This document shows positions 1 through 12,125 of a DNA stretch of 64,000 nucleotides, in pieces. The notes under the pieces are model-generated. The model made no database searches, was not told the origin of the DNA, and saw only the letters and a program-made list of their open reading frames with translations. The DNA comes from Xanthoparmelia taractica (Eukaryota; Ascomycota; Lecanoromycetes; Lecanorales; Parmeliaceae). Within the stretch, counting starts at the first letter, position 1, and each line of letters starts with the position of its first letter. The translations under genes were made by a program, and so were the position numbers. The stretch covers positions 1 through 64,000 of the forward strand of contig JANQBS010000077.1 of NCBI GenBank assembly GCA_033085395.1, read 5' to 3'.

Positions 1-1560
1 AGTGTCGGAGTTTAATAATTACTTAAGCTAATTTCGCTCTAACTTATATATTAATCTAGAATTTTCTTATCTTATTCATCACCTAATATAGAAAATAATC
101 TATATTATAGAATATCTCTATATATATTAGAAATTTCTCAGATTATTTCATAATATTAGTAATTTTCTATCTTATATCTTTATAAGTGATCTAATATGAC
201 CCCTCTATGATATCCTTTCATAGTATGATATAATACGATATGATATGGGATATCCCATCAAATATACCAGATCTTTCCGGCCCGTAGAAAGAAGTATTAA
301 TAGAGAAGCTTCTAGAGAGAGTTAAAGTTAATAACTAAAAGTAGAGAGCTTACTAGTAGACGAAGAATAGTATTAAGAATAATATAAAGTATATAAGAAA
401 GACGCTAAAGAATTAGAATTAGATATTAAAACGTTATAAGAAATAAGTATAAATATCGACTCGATTCTATTTAAATATTATAGATAGATAGTATAGAGAA
501 GAAGAAGCGCGATATAAGAGTAGTACTTTTCGATAATACTATTATAATCGAGATATACTATACGATAGAGCTATAACGTCTTAGAGAAAATATTCTTTCT
601 CTTAATCTTACTACTATTAAAGGTTTTCTTTACTTCTACGTTACTATTAGTCGAAAAAGAATTAACGATAAACGAATTATTATTAATTCTATAAATACTT
701 TTATAGAGTAATTCTTTATAGTTTTACTAGATTTACTTAAGTTACTAGTAATCTAATTAATAAGAAAAATAGATAAGTAGTATATAATATAAGTATATTC
801 TAAATTAGAATATAATATTCTCGTCGCTAATAGAACTTAATTAATAGATAAGAAATATCTTAACTAAAGAAGATTTAATAGTAAATAAGAAAAAATAAAA
901 GTAACTATTCGATAAAAGAAAGCTAGTCTAGTTTAACGTTATCTTCTAAACTATCGATAATATCTAGTTTACTTATCTACGTAATAAAGTCTAAGTTTTC
1001 TTCGTAATTATTATCTTCTATTAGACTAGAGCGAGAATTAATATCTTCTTTTCAAATTAGAAGAATAAAGATAAAGACGATCTTCGATATCGAGTAGATT
1101 TCTAAGAGACGATTTAAGAAAAACTTTACTAATTTACTTATAGAATATTAAGATTATTCTAATACGTATTTCTAGCGATAGATAGAAGATAATCTATTAA
1201 ATTAACTAGCGCTAGATAAAAAATAATCGCGATCTAGAGAATATTATATATTATTCTCTAAATATTCTTTTCAATATATTAACTAATAATAGTTTACTTC
1301 TATAGATATAATACGTCTACTAGTTAATACAATAAGCTTCTATATAATAATATCTAGTATCTATTAGCTTTAGCTCTCGCGAATAAGACTTTCTAGAATA
1401 TCGACTCCGTAGAAAATTTCTAGTAGTTATAAATCCCTTTAGCCGAGAGCGAGCTAATTCTTCGATAGACTAATTCTATTAAGTATCTATCGATTCTACG
1501 TAACGCTACTATATAATAGAGTATTTCGAAAAAGTCGCCATCGAAGAAAACGTTTAATCG
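1..1560. repeat. RIP-mutated AT-rich repeat (decayed transposable element)
   Basis: The block is very AT-rich and has no long open frame. From about 270 to 1050 I find no CA or TG dinucleotide at all, and only isolated ones to about 1555, while CG is still common. This is the footprint of RIP, which turns CpA into TpA. Bases 1-270 are milder and contain CA and TG. The sequence begins at base 3 with TGTCGGAG, which could be the edge of an LTR, but no second LTR is in the window, so the element class is unknown. The block probably continues to the left of the window. Confidence 0.8.
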
Positions 1561-1599
1561 TATGAGTGTTGCGGTGGAGGAGGTAAATGGAAAAGGGTC

Positions 1600-1642
1600 G
1601 AGAAGGAAGAGGAGGAGGAGGAGGAGGAAGAGGAGAAGAAAA
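1600..1642. repeat. GA-rich (GAG)n purine tract
   Basis: An almost pure GAG/GAA run on the + strand directly after the RIP block. The leucine-rich open frame opposite it is a by-product of this tract. Confidence 0.7.
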
Positions 1643-2362
1643 GCACCAGATTGAAGGAGTCGAGCCACCTGATTCAGCGCGGAGTTAAAGAGCTAGACGA
1701 TGGAAATATTTCCCTTCTACAAAGTCCCTCACATATATCGCGTATCAAGCAACCGAAAACAAAAAGGCAACAACTTCCACCTACTTAGAGATGCGATACA
1801 TCGAAACTATTATATGTTATATATGATCAAAGCCCAGTATATTCCTAGACGTCTATCGAATCCGTATGTTATACCTCTAGCGCAATAGCTATCTAAATAT
1901 CCAATTCCAAGATTCCGTGCCAAAAGGGTATCCTAAAAAGAAAACGTCCACTCGCGGCCGAGCTCCGTAACCCAACGCTTCCAACCGATCATTTTCATCG
2001 CAAAGTCATTAAGTCCTAATCGTCGCATTATGTCGTCGTCGTATGCCCACCTAGATCGTAGACTTGTCGTCCGCTATATCCTTTCCGTAACAGCGACATC
2101 GCAGTCTTCAGAGCTGATTGATGAGACCTGTCATGACACCTTCCTAGTCCCTAGTACTAGAGGCAGATGTGTGTCTGCAGATAGATGTCCTGGATATCTT
2201 GTCTCATGTCTTTAGGCGCCAGAGTTCGAGATAATAATAGATCAAGCATTCCTGGTGCCATTCCCCAAATAGATAGCGCTTTTAAATATATCCACCAAGA
2301 TGCGTATACAGATACTCATTTTTACACAGTGAGACACCGTGGAATTGACATGATGCCGAAAA
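1643..2362. other. Intergenic, no gene seen
   Basis: Between the repeat and the 3' end of the kinase/vWA gene. Only short overlapping frames without recognisable motifs. Base composition is mixed, and no RIP-like dinucleotide depletion is seen beyond 1560. Confidence 0.5.
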
Positions 2363-5300
2363 TCAGTCATCGTCGAACCAGTCATTAACGGGGCCAAGGA
2401 GCATTTTCCAAACATTGCCATCTGCAGGCGTATGATCAATGATATCTCTACATCGTGGAGAGTAATCGGTCAGTACAATCCTTAAAATCTTGACTATATA
2501 TAACCGCAAGCAGGGGAAGCGGGAAGGACACATTGAGCAGAGGAGTATGATAGGGTATCTCCGGAATTTGAAATCGCGAGAAGAACTCACAAGTCAAGGT
2601 TCAAGCCAGAGTCCAGCTTTTCGAGTCTCTGGATACTACCGGGATTATTGCCGAACCGAATGAATTGAATGCCAATTTGTTTATTGGTGAGTTTGTGATC
2701 CTCGAGGCTTCTTATCAGAGTCCTGACTGTTGTAGTGAGATCAATTTTCGGTTGCCAGACGGCGTCAGTGAGGACGTAGAGGCTTAGTTTTCGTGGATCG
2801 GACTCTCGAAAGAACGAGCTAAGCTTCCTCTTCCCGAACTTGCTTTGGTACTTCTCGATAATGGAACCGAATCGTGATCTCATATCAGGCAGACCCTTAG
2901 GCGTCCTCCTGCCCAGCTCTCCCATCAGGGTATACATATTTCTTGATTTGAAAGGCTCTGAAGTATTTGTGAAGTACAAGTCCAGGCCGTTTGGATCGCA
3001 GTCTCGTACCATGTACGATAACAACCCAAAAACTTTCTTAACTTGCGACCAATGGGCATCCATGGACTCTGCATTGTCAATAAGGAAAGCCTGGTCACCT
3101 CGATTAGCGAAGTCTTATTAAAAATTGGAGCAACTAACGTGATCACGCCCTTTCAGTTCCTCGAGAAGATCCTCGTTGTCTAGCTTGTGATACCTTCCAT
3201 TTTCTTTGTCAGTCTTCCACTGGAGAGCTTTCTCTATCGACAGCACAGGGTGTCGTTTCTGTTTGGATACCGTATGGGGAGGGTCCGCATGTGAGGCGAC
3301 CAAGCCATCATGAGGTTGTGACTGTATAGCCAGACCCTTTGCGGGCTGATCATTGGCAGAGATGTTGGCTCTGGGATCAGAAGACCCAGGTTGATCTTGC
3401 AAAGGAAAAGTTCGAGTCTCCCTCCTGGCGATGGTTTGGTCCACATCCACCTTACCCGAGTCATCTTCGACGATGGGATTGAAGCGGTTGTTATATAATG
3501 ATTCCATTTGACCCCTATTCTGAGTAGTGAGAGGAAGACGATTCTGGTGGACTGGGCCCAATGATTGCTGTGGGGCGGTGAAAACACGTCCAGGGGGAGT
3601 TGGGGTAAATGGAGGCTCTCCAAAATCACCAGAACGGTTATTCGGATTGTGTCCACGAAAAAAGGAATTCTCATACTGAGAAGTTGGGCTGAAAGGCCGC
3701 CCATTGGGTGTGGATCCATTACTTGGGGTTTCGCCAAGGTCATGAGATCTCTCTGCGGTATATGGCGAGTCGTCACGCGTGCCTACGTCATGACCAGGAG
3801 GTAAGTTGGGCGGCATTTGGGGTTGTCCACCCTCAAAAGCGGCGTGGTCCTTTCCATGATGTGTGATTTTGTGAGTTCCTTTATCCCCCTTGGTCTTTGC
3901 TGTATTTATAATTCGCTTCGAACTTTCGAATATGAACTTCGCAGGCAGTCGAGATCCACCCACTATCATCATAGACGGCACCAATTGCTCCAATACCGAG
4001 GGAGTCACGTGGTCACTGACACGGCGGTTTGATAATGTCTCGGCGTGAATCTGTTCGACGGTGACTAGCATGTTGCTACCATCGTGAAAGCACTCTCCGT
4101 CAGTACTGGTCTTCTCTTTGAATTCTTGCCGGCGACGGCGACGATATTCATCGACTTTGTTCCAGCCATGGCCCACCCAGGTAGTCACCTGCACATTTCT
4201 GAGTCAGTAGGAATTCTTTAAGGCGGAAAACTCAATTTGCAAAACACGAGTTGGGAACCGTATGACCATTTGCTCCCAAGGCATGCATTGGGACTAAAAC
4301 ATAGTATTGAAGAGGGGTGGGGACTACTCTAGAAAGTGCACTTACCTCGCTGTAGACACAGCCCATAGACCATATATCCACCTCCTGCTTGACTTCAAGA
4401 TTCTCACCCTCGAGTGCGCGATCCATTCTGCAAGTTTCTGGGGCGCCTTCGAACGCTGTTAGCCTAAAAGTTGGGCTAGCACTTGCATAGGGTTGACTGA
4501 CCGTATGCATGTGTACCAAATGCGTCTCTGTCCGTGGCACCCTGCCTAGGCCCTACGTGCCTCTTGAAGTGGCTGAGACCTAGATCTGCAAGCTTGAAAT
4601 GGCAGTCGTAAAGGGATGTAGCACTTCGCCGTTTTACGAGGATGTTAGAGGGTTTCACGTCATGGTGCCAACTACAACGTTATGAGAATACAAACATTGA
4701 TCGGAAGGACGACGGTCGTTATGCATAGGTCATACATACCCAAGCAATATTTGAGGCTCTTTTGGATTGTTCTCTTGGGTCCCATGTATCGTCAATAATC
4801 CATGAGTGACATGGAAAAAGCTGTCCCAAAACAAAATGGTATCCTCGGTGCTCGAAGGTGGAGGCACTTTTTTCATGTATTCCTCAAGATTGCCCGAATC
4901 CGCGTACTCTAGGATAAGGTTGAAGCATTGTCCTCGCTGAAAGCTCCCGTAGAAGCCGATAATGTTGGGAGGAGGCTGCCCGGCTTTCTTAAGACTCCTA
5001 AAAGCATTGCGCTCGGTATCAAAGTAGGTTTTGGCTTCAGCGGTTCGGTAGGTCTTGACTACATAGACACCTTTGTGTCTTTGGTCAGAGTTCTGTCGGT
5101 CCTGTAAGCACTACCGCTAAATCGGTACTCGACTCAAGAGGGAAACGTACCGAGGTAAGACGACCAGGAGGGTCGAGGGAGTCATAGTCCGGATGCACAG
5201 TAATCCTGTGCGTCACTGCACTACCGCCTTCTCCCAGACGCTCCTTGTGAATGATTGGCAGAATGTCGTCTTTGCTTAGATGATAACTCATATTATATTC

Positions 5301-5732
5301 AAGATCCATCGCACAGAAGCCCCATTGTTCTCTTTCGAAGGTCTCCCAGAGGTTGCATGTAGTAGATGAAGGGAATCCTTGCGGCAGCGCTCGAAATGGC
5401 AGGTGACGATCTTGGAGGCTCTCATGCTCCACGAAGTGGTATATCATATGCCCTTGGCCCACGCAAAGAAGTATGACGAAAGGTCGTAGGTAGCGGTCCC
5501 GGATGTAGTCAGCGTCAGGCAAAGGGTCATTGCTTTTCCCAAATAAGGCGTGTAGAAGCTTTTCTATTTTTAGAGGCGCTTTGAATTTTGCCTCGAGGGT
5601 AGACCTTGGAATGAAGCGGCGATTGAGTCCATCGTCGACACCTCCAGAGCCCAGTCGCCATGTGTCGGAAGACTTCTTCCAGGTGAGAACGTCTTGGATC
5701 TCCGGATCATAATCGAGTTGTGAATCAACCAT
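2363..5732 (-). CDS. Serine/threonine kinase with C-terminal vWA-like domain
   Basis: I model seven exons: 5732-5151, 5101-4740, 4671-4502, 4446-4346, 4188-3139, 3090-2591, 2447-2363, giving 949 aa. Every intron is GT..AG and keeps phase. Residues 1-160 are an N-terminal region usual in this fungal kinase family. The kinase core follows: glycine loop GEGGSA (about 166), VVK lysine (about 210), HHDVKPSN catalytic loop (about 316), DLG in place of DFG, GAPE (about 372) and DIWSMGC. A charged linker (RRRRR) leads to a roughly 300-residue Pro/Ser/Asn-rich disordered stretch. The C-terminus (756-949) resembles a von Willebrand A fold beginning FLIDNAESM, where the metal site DxSxS has become DxAxS. 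The start is the first ATG of the open exon. I infer a signalling or adaptor kinase; the substrate is unknown. Confidence 0.85.
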
Positions 5733-6760
5733 TGCCAGGATAGGAGGAGGACTATTGCATAATTAAGAAGGAGCTGCACATGCGACTTTATTGATTTAAT
5801 GCTGCGTATAGGAGAAGTGATAGATGTCTGATTGAGTGGTTGGAGAGGGAGTAGAGAAAGGTATTGTTCACAAGGCTTTCCTCCTCACTTGTCCGAATCG
5901 CAGCTGGACTCGATTGGACTGGTCACTGGTGGAGCTAGAACGCCTTACGCATTAGTCATCGATGCTACTTCGCCACGCCGGGGCTACCTATCTTATCAGG
6001 TTGGATCCACAGATTCCACAGTCTAGTGAGTCTAGCCGCAGCAACTAGAGGTTTAATTTATTACTAGGTACCTTACCTTATATTGATGCGTTGACGTAAA
6101 TAAAAGCGGATTCAAAGCTGAATTGTCGCCATGGACCTAGTCGAAGTTCAAGTCTGTATTGAAACCCTAGGTCAATGCTGAATATTTAGCAGTAAATAGA
6201 AGGCTCACACAATGGAATCCTCTCACGCCGTCCACCCCAAGATCTACACGTCCTAAGTCATTTACCTTGGCCTACAACCTTCATGAGCTTATTGCCATAT
6301 GCTGCGTGGTGGAACATGGTGACAATGAAGACAGATTGGTGACTCTCGTGAGAAAGAAATTGTAAGTGGGCCCAAGGTTGGCTGCGCTAAACATTATTTC
6401 GCACGAGGCTGCCTGCAGTGTGGCATTAATAAGAAGGCGTGCATAGGAAGGGAGGTTCGCTGCAGGCTGCAGGCTTACCAGCATAAATAATCAGACATTG
6501 CCCCACGCGGCTCAAAAAGACGGCCAACACACAGTGGGGCACTTGGGGCTTTTAAAAACCCCGCCCGACGGTTGAGACTTGAGACATCCACTGACATTGA
6601 TTCCCTCTCTGTTACAGGAATCACAGGAATCTGAAGGGCTTGAAATTGAATTATCCGCCTCGTACTAAGCAAACCGTCTAAGAGGTGTCATTTGCTCGCT
6701 AAGGGAGAAAGAAGGCGGAATCCGGTTCAGCCTACGGAGTAAACTGCGCCAATAAGAAGT
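5733..6760. other. Intergenic / divergent promoter region
   Basis: Lies between the kinase/vWA gene (minus) and the mini-gene (plus). Small frames only. No repeat or RNA gene recognised. Confidence 0.5.
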
Positions 6761-7007
6761 ATGAATACAGCCAGGTCAAGCCCGCCTCCTCAAGACAGGG
6801 TTTGGGGCTACGACACCATACCACACTACCGCCTGAATGAAGACATTATCAACGGCTACCTGAGACAAAAATGGGGCAATTTTCGATTCTTCACTGAAGT
6901 CGGTCTTCCAAAACCTTCCTTACCCACCAAGCCACGTCTGACTTTTGATGCAGCGTGTCGGCGATGTATATCGATTTTGGGTTCCACGAAAGCTCAAAGA
7001 TGTATGA
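6761..7007 (+). CDS. 63-aa mini-protein, YLRQKWG...YRFWVPRKL type
   Basis: Two exons, 6761-6898 and 6954-7007, joined over a 55-nt intron (GTCGGT donor, CTGAC branch, CAG acceptor), give 63 aa. Without splicing the frame loses its pattern; with it the protein reads ...DIINGYLRQKWGNF...GDVYRFWVPRKLKDV. I recognise this YLRxKWG plus YRFWVPRKL combination as recurrent in short fungal proteins and as a module next to CorA-like or signalling proteins, but I know no function. No signal peptide or membrane segment. It sits 464 nt upstream of the CorA-like gene on the same strand. A truncated copy of a longer protein is possible, since the stop follows directly after the motif. Confidence 0.6.
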
Positions 7008-7381
7008 ACGCACCAGTTCAAACTTCACATGTGCATTATAAGTAGCTCTAACAATTGGGACAGTACGAGCAGACAGAACTCCTGAATCTGCGCATACCAC
7101 AGCCTCAATACTACTATTAGGCTCATTCAGCTGTGTGTGGATAAGAGTAGAGGCTGTGCGTGTGTCCAGTTTATCATGATTCATATGGAGCAAGGAAGGG
7201 GCATTGTGGGGATTTTGGGGCTGGTGACACAGCCCCGGTTACTGCTGTTCTCGTTAGTCAGGCGCGGGGGTTCCGTTATTTGGTGCCTTGGCTCAATCTA
7301 TAGGGCTCAATCTACCTTATAGGGCAAATCTGTCCATGCCTCGGCCAGGCTGACACCCCCATAACGAATATCACGAATACC

Positions 7382-7390
7382 TATATAAAT
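7382..7390 (+). promoter_or_regulatory. TATA-box-like element
   Basis: TATATAAAT lies about 80 nt upstream of the chosen ATG (7472) of the CorA-like gene, a suitable place for a core promoter. Functional use is inferred from position only. Confidence 0.45.
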
Positions 7391-7471
7391 CTCCCTGCAC
7401 ATTTTACAACTACTTTTAGTCCCCTATGCTTACTGTCTTCAGCATAGTTCTCTAGTATTTATCGTATCGTG

Positions 7472-9617
7472 ATGGAGCAAGTGGTCGCACAATGCAATGA
7501 TGCTCTGAACTACCCCCAGAACTTCGCTGGTCACAACGCTCTCGAGTACCAATTAACCTCGTACTTTGAGCAGCTCAACGAACACCAAGCCCGCCTTTTC
7601 TCCAAAGATGATGTTGCTTTGAGTTTCCGCGATCTTGATAGCGATGCTAGAGGTGCGTTACTCCGTGGAAGACTTGCCGCGATCCATGCTCCATGCACAG
7701 TGTAATGACAATGAAAGATACAGCTTTCTGGAGTCTGCGTGTGAAAAGCGCCAGTGCTTTACAATCACATCTGAGAATAACATCTCTTCTCAGGCGGCCG
7801 GACCCACTATGCAGGTTTCTGTAAGTGATCCTTCGTGGGCCTAGTAACTATTCTCGACTTACTATGATACATAGATTTGTCGATGCACCACACTCCAGGG
7901 AGAGTTTGAAGACCACTCGAGAAATGCTCATGCTAGCCTTTACCTATTTTCAAGTCATGCCAGAATTTCTGGACTTCCTCTTTGCTTTTGGTAAACAGGG
8001 CCATGCACAAGATCTATATTGCAGCGGCTTTCGACAATTAACACGTCTGACAAAGTCTGAAGCCGGCTTGTGTGTGCCAGAGCTTGGGTGGTCCGGCCGA
8101 GATTTGCAATTGTGTTACAGTTTGAAGTCAGTCGAGAAATCAGCCCTCCAGAAAGACTGGCCATGGTCGATCCGTCATTGCGCTGCTCATCATTCTTTCG
8201 ATGTCGACAACGTGAGGTCAACCTGGATCATTATCAAGGGCGATCAACTAATGGAAAGGCGCATTCACTCCGCAACAAGTGATCGTGGACCAACACACTT
8301 CTCATCCTTCCAGACAGTCGAGAAAGCTTTCGCTGCAGCGCTCGCAACCCACTTGTTGCTGTGCGACTGGTCCGGTGAGAACTGGCGATGGTATATCAAA
8401 TTCCTTGAAGATAAGCTGCAGAAAATGACGCGGGAGGCTATCACGATCAATGCAGACGTTCCACTCAGTCCTGGGGTTGAAGCGGACTATTTCACCATGC
8501 AGCCCCGGCAAATGACAAACAAGACTAGGAGAACGACAAAATCTTCTTATTCCATCTTCTCGCAAGCGCGAACTCAGACAAACGAAAGTCTTCAATTCGG
8601 ATTCGAGAAGAAACCTCCTCCGCCTCCCCGAACGTATACAAATCCTGACGGGGTCAAGCAACCGCTACCTCCAGGATTCACTGTGGACGGCTCGCAGTCA
8701 CCCAAACCCGAAGCAATGCCGTATGAGAACTACGGACAGCAGCAATTCTCCTTTAGTGACTTACAGAAGACTCAAGACATCGAAGAGAAGGCCAATGAGA
8801 CGGCACTGGTTTTAAGGCTCAACCTAAATGTCATTTTGCAGCTACGAAAATACTACCGATCCATTATTCAGTCTCAAGACTTTCCCAAGGCTCTGGCTCA
8901 GAACTGTAGTGGGGAGACGGCCCGCTTTGAACTCCGCGTAGATGGTATAACAGGCGACATGGAATTACAAATCTTGAGGGTTGAGGCACTGATACAACTA
9001 CTCGCCGAACGCAAAACCCTGGTAAGCATGACAACTTCTTCGTCACAGGACTGCCTCCACGTTATAGATGTCGTTCCCTACGAACGGACTGACGGATACT
9101 AGCTTCGCGGCCTGCTCGATTTCCAAAACATGCAAGCGAATAAACTTCTCGCTGACCAGTCCCGAAAATCGACTAAGAATATGGAAAGTCTGACGCACGA
9201 CATGAGTGAAGTTGCACACAAGACCAAATCAGAGACTGTTTCCATGAAGATCATCACGCTCGTGACTTTGTTCTTCTTACCCGGGACTTTCATATCAGTA
9301 GGTTGCCTTTTTGTTTTCTTGGTAAGCTGTTGCCCAGGCATCTGCTCTCACAAGCACACGCATACTATTGTAGGCAATCGAGCTCATTGAGCACAAGCAC
9401 TGACTCTCAGTAGACCCTTATGAGCACAGACATAGTTCACTGGGACCACACAAACGGCATTTCTTCAGAAGTCTTCCAATTAGGCGCCTTACAAGTATAT
9501 CTCGCAGTAAGCCTACCACTAATGCTAGTCACCTTCGGGGTCTGGTTTGTTTTTCGCTGGCTGGAAAAGCGAAAGCAGAAGCGCAACAAAGAGAGACTAG
9601 ACGCCTCTATGGCATAG
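7472..9617 (+). CDS. CorA-like membrane protein without a visible GMN motif
   Basis: Five exons: 7472-7652, 7724-7820, 7875-9021, 9103-9297, 9414-9617 (607 aa). The first three lie in different frames and look broken until spliced; then the text runs ...FRDLDSDAR, ...PDPLCRFLFVDAPHSRES..., as in the N-terminal domain of fungal CorA-like proteins. A proline-rich segment (KKPPPPPRTY) lies mid-protein. The C-terminus has helices rich in ETVSMKI, TM1 (about 522-541, LFFLPGTFIS), a short loop STLMSTDIV and TM2 (about 565-587), then a basic tail. Bacterial CorA channels carry GMN after TM1; here that position reads STLMST, as in many fungal members, so Mg2+ transport should not be assumed. The first ATG in frame is 7472; an upstream GTG at 7469 is ignored. 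Confidence 0.8.
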
Positions 9618-11189
9618 CTCTGATCGTCGACATATTGCAATACTGACCGAGTACTGCACTCCTTCGGTCACATCTTCTTGTTATTCCAGTGGTCATACTA
9701 GACCCGCACACTTTGCGCACCACCTCACTTACTAGTAAAATTGTTCGAGGACAACATGAAGCGGTGATTGCCGGAAACGATCTTCATGTACTAGATCACG
9801 CATTTAGAATATCAGACGAGGAGTACCTTTCGTGTCTTGTTTTATATACTTTTTGGTCTCATGATCACGTCTGGTCTTTGGAGTTCGCTGGGAGGGCGTC
9901 TCACATTATTCATAATATGTCACATATGGGGATACTCGGTAGCCGCGAAACTTGAGACTTTAACGAACACGTACAGCGTTTGCCTACCTATCTATAACGT
10001 ATCCAACTTAGCAGTTTGGAGAAGAGACTGAGAGGCAGTATGTCAATGAAATCCCTTTACCTCTTCACGCTCATCGCAGTGTACGGTGGGTATCATGCCC
10101 CATTCTAAATTGAAAGCCGACCTGTTACAAGCGAATTCCTTCCTGAACCTTCTGCTTCCTGTGAGACGAAACATTCGCCATTCCTCTGACTCATGCCAAC
10201 ATCAGCAAATACATCGACCAGTCTTTGGGTTTGTAAGATCACATCCTTTTTGGATAGCTCGAGCTGAGCCCACTTTAATTGCATCTTTGGGGAAAAAAAA
10301 GGATCCACGTTTGGCGGATCGGTTTCGCAGTTCAGCATGAAAAACGACCCATGTGCTACATAAGACTTGTATGCAAACTTCATTTTTCAAAAAGTCGAAA
10401 GTAATGACTGCTGAACTTTTTTTTTTGGCTACTGCTGCCAACTGCTGCTCCACAGATCAAGCTAGATTGTAGAACGTCGACGAGCTCTAGTTTTGTTTTG
10501 CCGTCCTTTCACCTCTCCCTCCATCTTTGGTATACGCGCAGAAGGCCCTATGCAACTGGTATTTAAGTGGCTTTAATGACGTGTGGAAAAATCGGATTGG
10601 TATCCGTGTACTGCAGCAGCAGTAGGAGGTAGGCGCGCACGGGGTGGATGGATGGATGGATCAGAAGCAACGAGTGTCAGAGATATGAATAAGAACGAAT
10701 GGATGGCGTAGATGGATAGAGTTAGGTTTGGGGTTGGGCGCGGGATATCATTGGAGGATAGATGAGGGATGTTTATTTGTTCCTGCTTATTATTTGGGGA
10801 CTGGGGGCTGGTGATGAAGTTTTTTTGCTCGCGGTTATGAATAGATGGATCTTTGGGAGAAGGATGGATAGATGACTGGGGTAGCGTGCTCGAAATTTGA
10901 GGATAGATGGTGGATGAGTGCGCTGAAGCTTGTTTTTATATTCTTTTCCAGGCAGTTGTCCCCTTGTCTAAATTGTTAAATTTCGCCATTTTATCCTCTC
11001 GGACCGTGTTGGACTGTGGAGGGCATCTCCTCTTGAGTGGATATGAGACCTAGCCTTGGTCAATGCTCATGGATTGATGTCTCATTCTTTCATCAAGTAC
11101 GCTACATACATCCTGCAAATCCCACCACCCAGATCACCAGGCTTATGATTTTCTGGGGTCTGTTTCAGTTGCCTGAGGTAAATAGTCTT
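9618..11189. other. Gene-poor spacer
   Basis: No coding pattern found on either strand. It holds T-rich tracts, a GGAT microsatellite and the probable 3' UTR of the CorA-like gene. Short frames overlap without domain motifs. Confidence 0.5.
10645..10661. repeat. (GGAT)n microsatellite
   Basis: About four tandem GGAT units, with further scattered GATGGAT and AGATGG copies down to about 10910, suggesting a decayed longer array. Confidence 0.6.
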
Positions 11190-12125
11190 CAACTTACCAC
11201 AGATGATCCAAAGCCAGCCTTCACGCTTTCCCGTATCAAACATCGCAAGCCTGTCCGTGGGACAGTCCCAAAAGACCTCGACGACACTTCAATACTCGGA
11301 GTGTGCCAGGTCATAGCAAGGAAGTCAAACTCTTCCAGTATCTCTCGAGAAACCTGCTTCGTGTCCGTAAATACACCTCGGATCATCACAGTCCTTACCC
11401 TTTCGGGCCTTATTGCACAAACAGTGACGTGCAAGATACTACAGAGATTCAAATTGCCCGACGTTGAGAGGTGCGGCGAAGTGGTTATTAGTATAACCTC
11501 CACACCTCCCGCGCAGGTAATACCGCTGACACAACTTGGACTGACGTTGTAAAGTAAGGTATCCCGGATTGAGGTCAATATCTAGGACCTTGGCCACACA
11601 ATTTCCGGCCTCGTTGCGCAAAACAGGCCCAAGTCTGTCAGAAAGCATCGCTGGATTTGAGAACCCCCGAGCTGATGAGGAAGTAGCGACTGCAGAAGGT
11701 AAAATTGCAGCGGTAGAGGCTCTGTGGGGTGCAAAGACCGAGTCGAGCTTAAGCAATCTCTGAAGACCCAAAGCAGAAGTTCTGGCGTGGATCGTCGTGC
11801 CTTGGAGTAGTGTGATACGGTTGCAGATTGAAGGGTCTGTGGCAAATCTGCCTAGGTAGGGTGCGTAACCCGAGTCATGACATGCACCGAAGACGATGTG
11901 CTTGGACTGCCAATTGCCAACATAGAAATCGAGACACTCTAGGTATTACCCTCTCCTATCAATGCATTGTTCCGCAAATAAACGTCCTTTGACTGAAGGT
12001 ATACCTCGGATCTTGTTATCAGCCGCTTCTTTTCCAGCACCCACATCGATGAAGTCGAAAAGTGCCTGGCGTTGGCTGAAGTCATGCGCGAACAGGAGCT
12101 TTAAGAGAACGAGGTCGATAGAGTA
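11190..12125 (-). pseudogene. Broken CCCH zinc-finger / DUF7923-type gene
   Basis: Reading the minus strand from about 12115: FAHDFSQRQALFDFIDVGAGKE, then a plausible 66-nt intron (12004-11939), then ECLDFYVGNWQSKHIVFG and DSGYAPYLGRF. This is the N-terminal domain (DUF7923-like) of fungal CCCH proteins. It continues to GPVLRNEAG, the zinc-finger-like LCQRYYLRGRCGG and ARHCLCNKARKG...CIYGHEAG. An in-frame TAG at 11439-11441 falls between the two Cys-rich parts and a TGA at 11325-11327 follows. No start codon remains: the frame meets a TAA in the AT-rich block at about 12125. Loss of the 5' end plus nonsense codons makes a pseudogene the best reading. A spliced functional form cannot be fully excluded for the 3' part. 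Confidence 0.75.

Noticed and set aside
7469..7844. Apparent frameshifts at the 5' end of the CorA-like gene
   Set aside because: Two short GT..AG introns (7653-7723 and 7821-7874) restore one continuous frame with the expected family pattern, so the gene is intact.
11037..11552. 171-codon plus-strand frame
   Set aside because: It lies antisense to the readable CCCH/DUF7923 relic and has no motif of its own.
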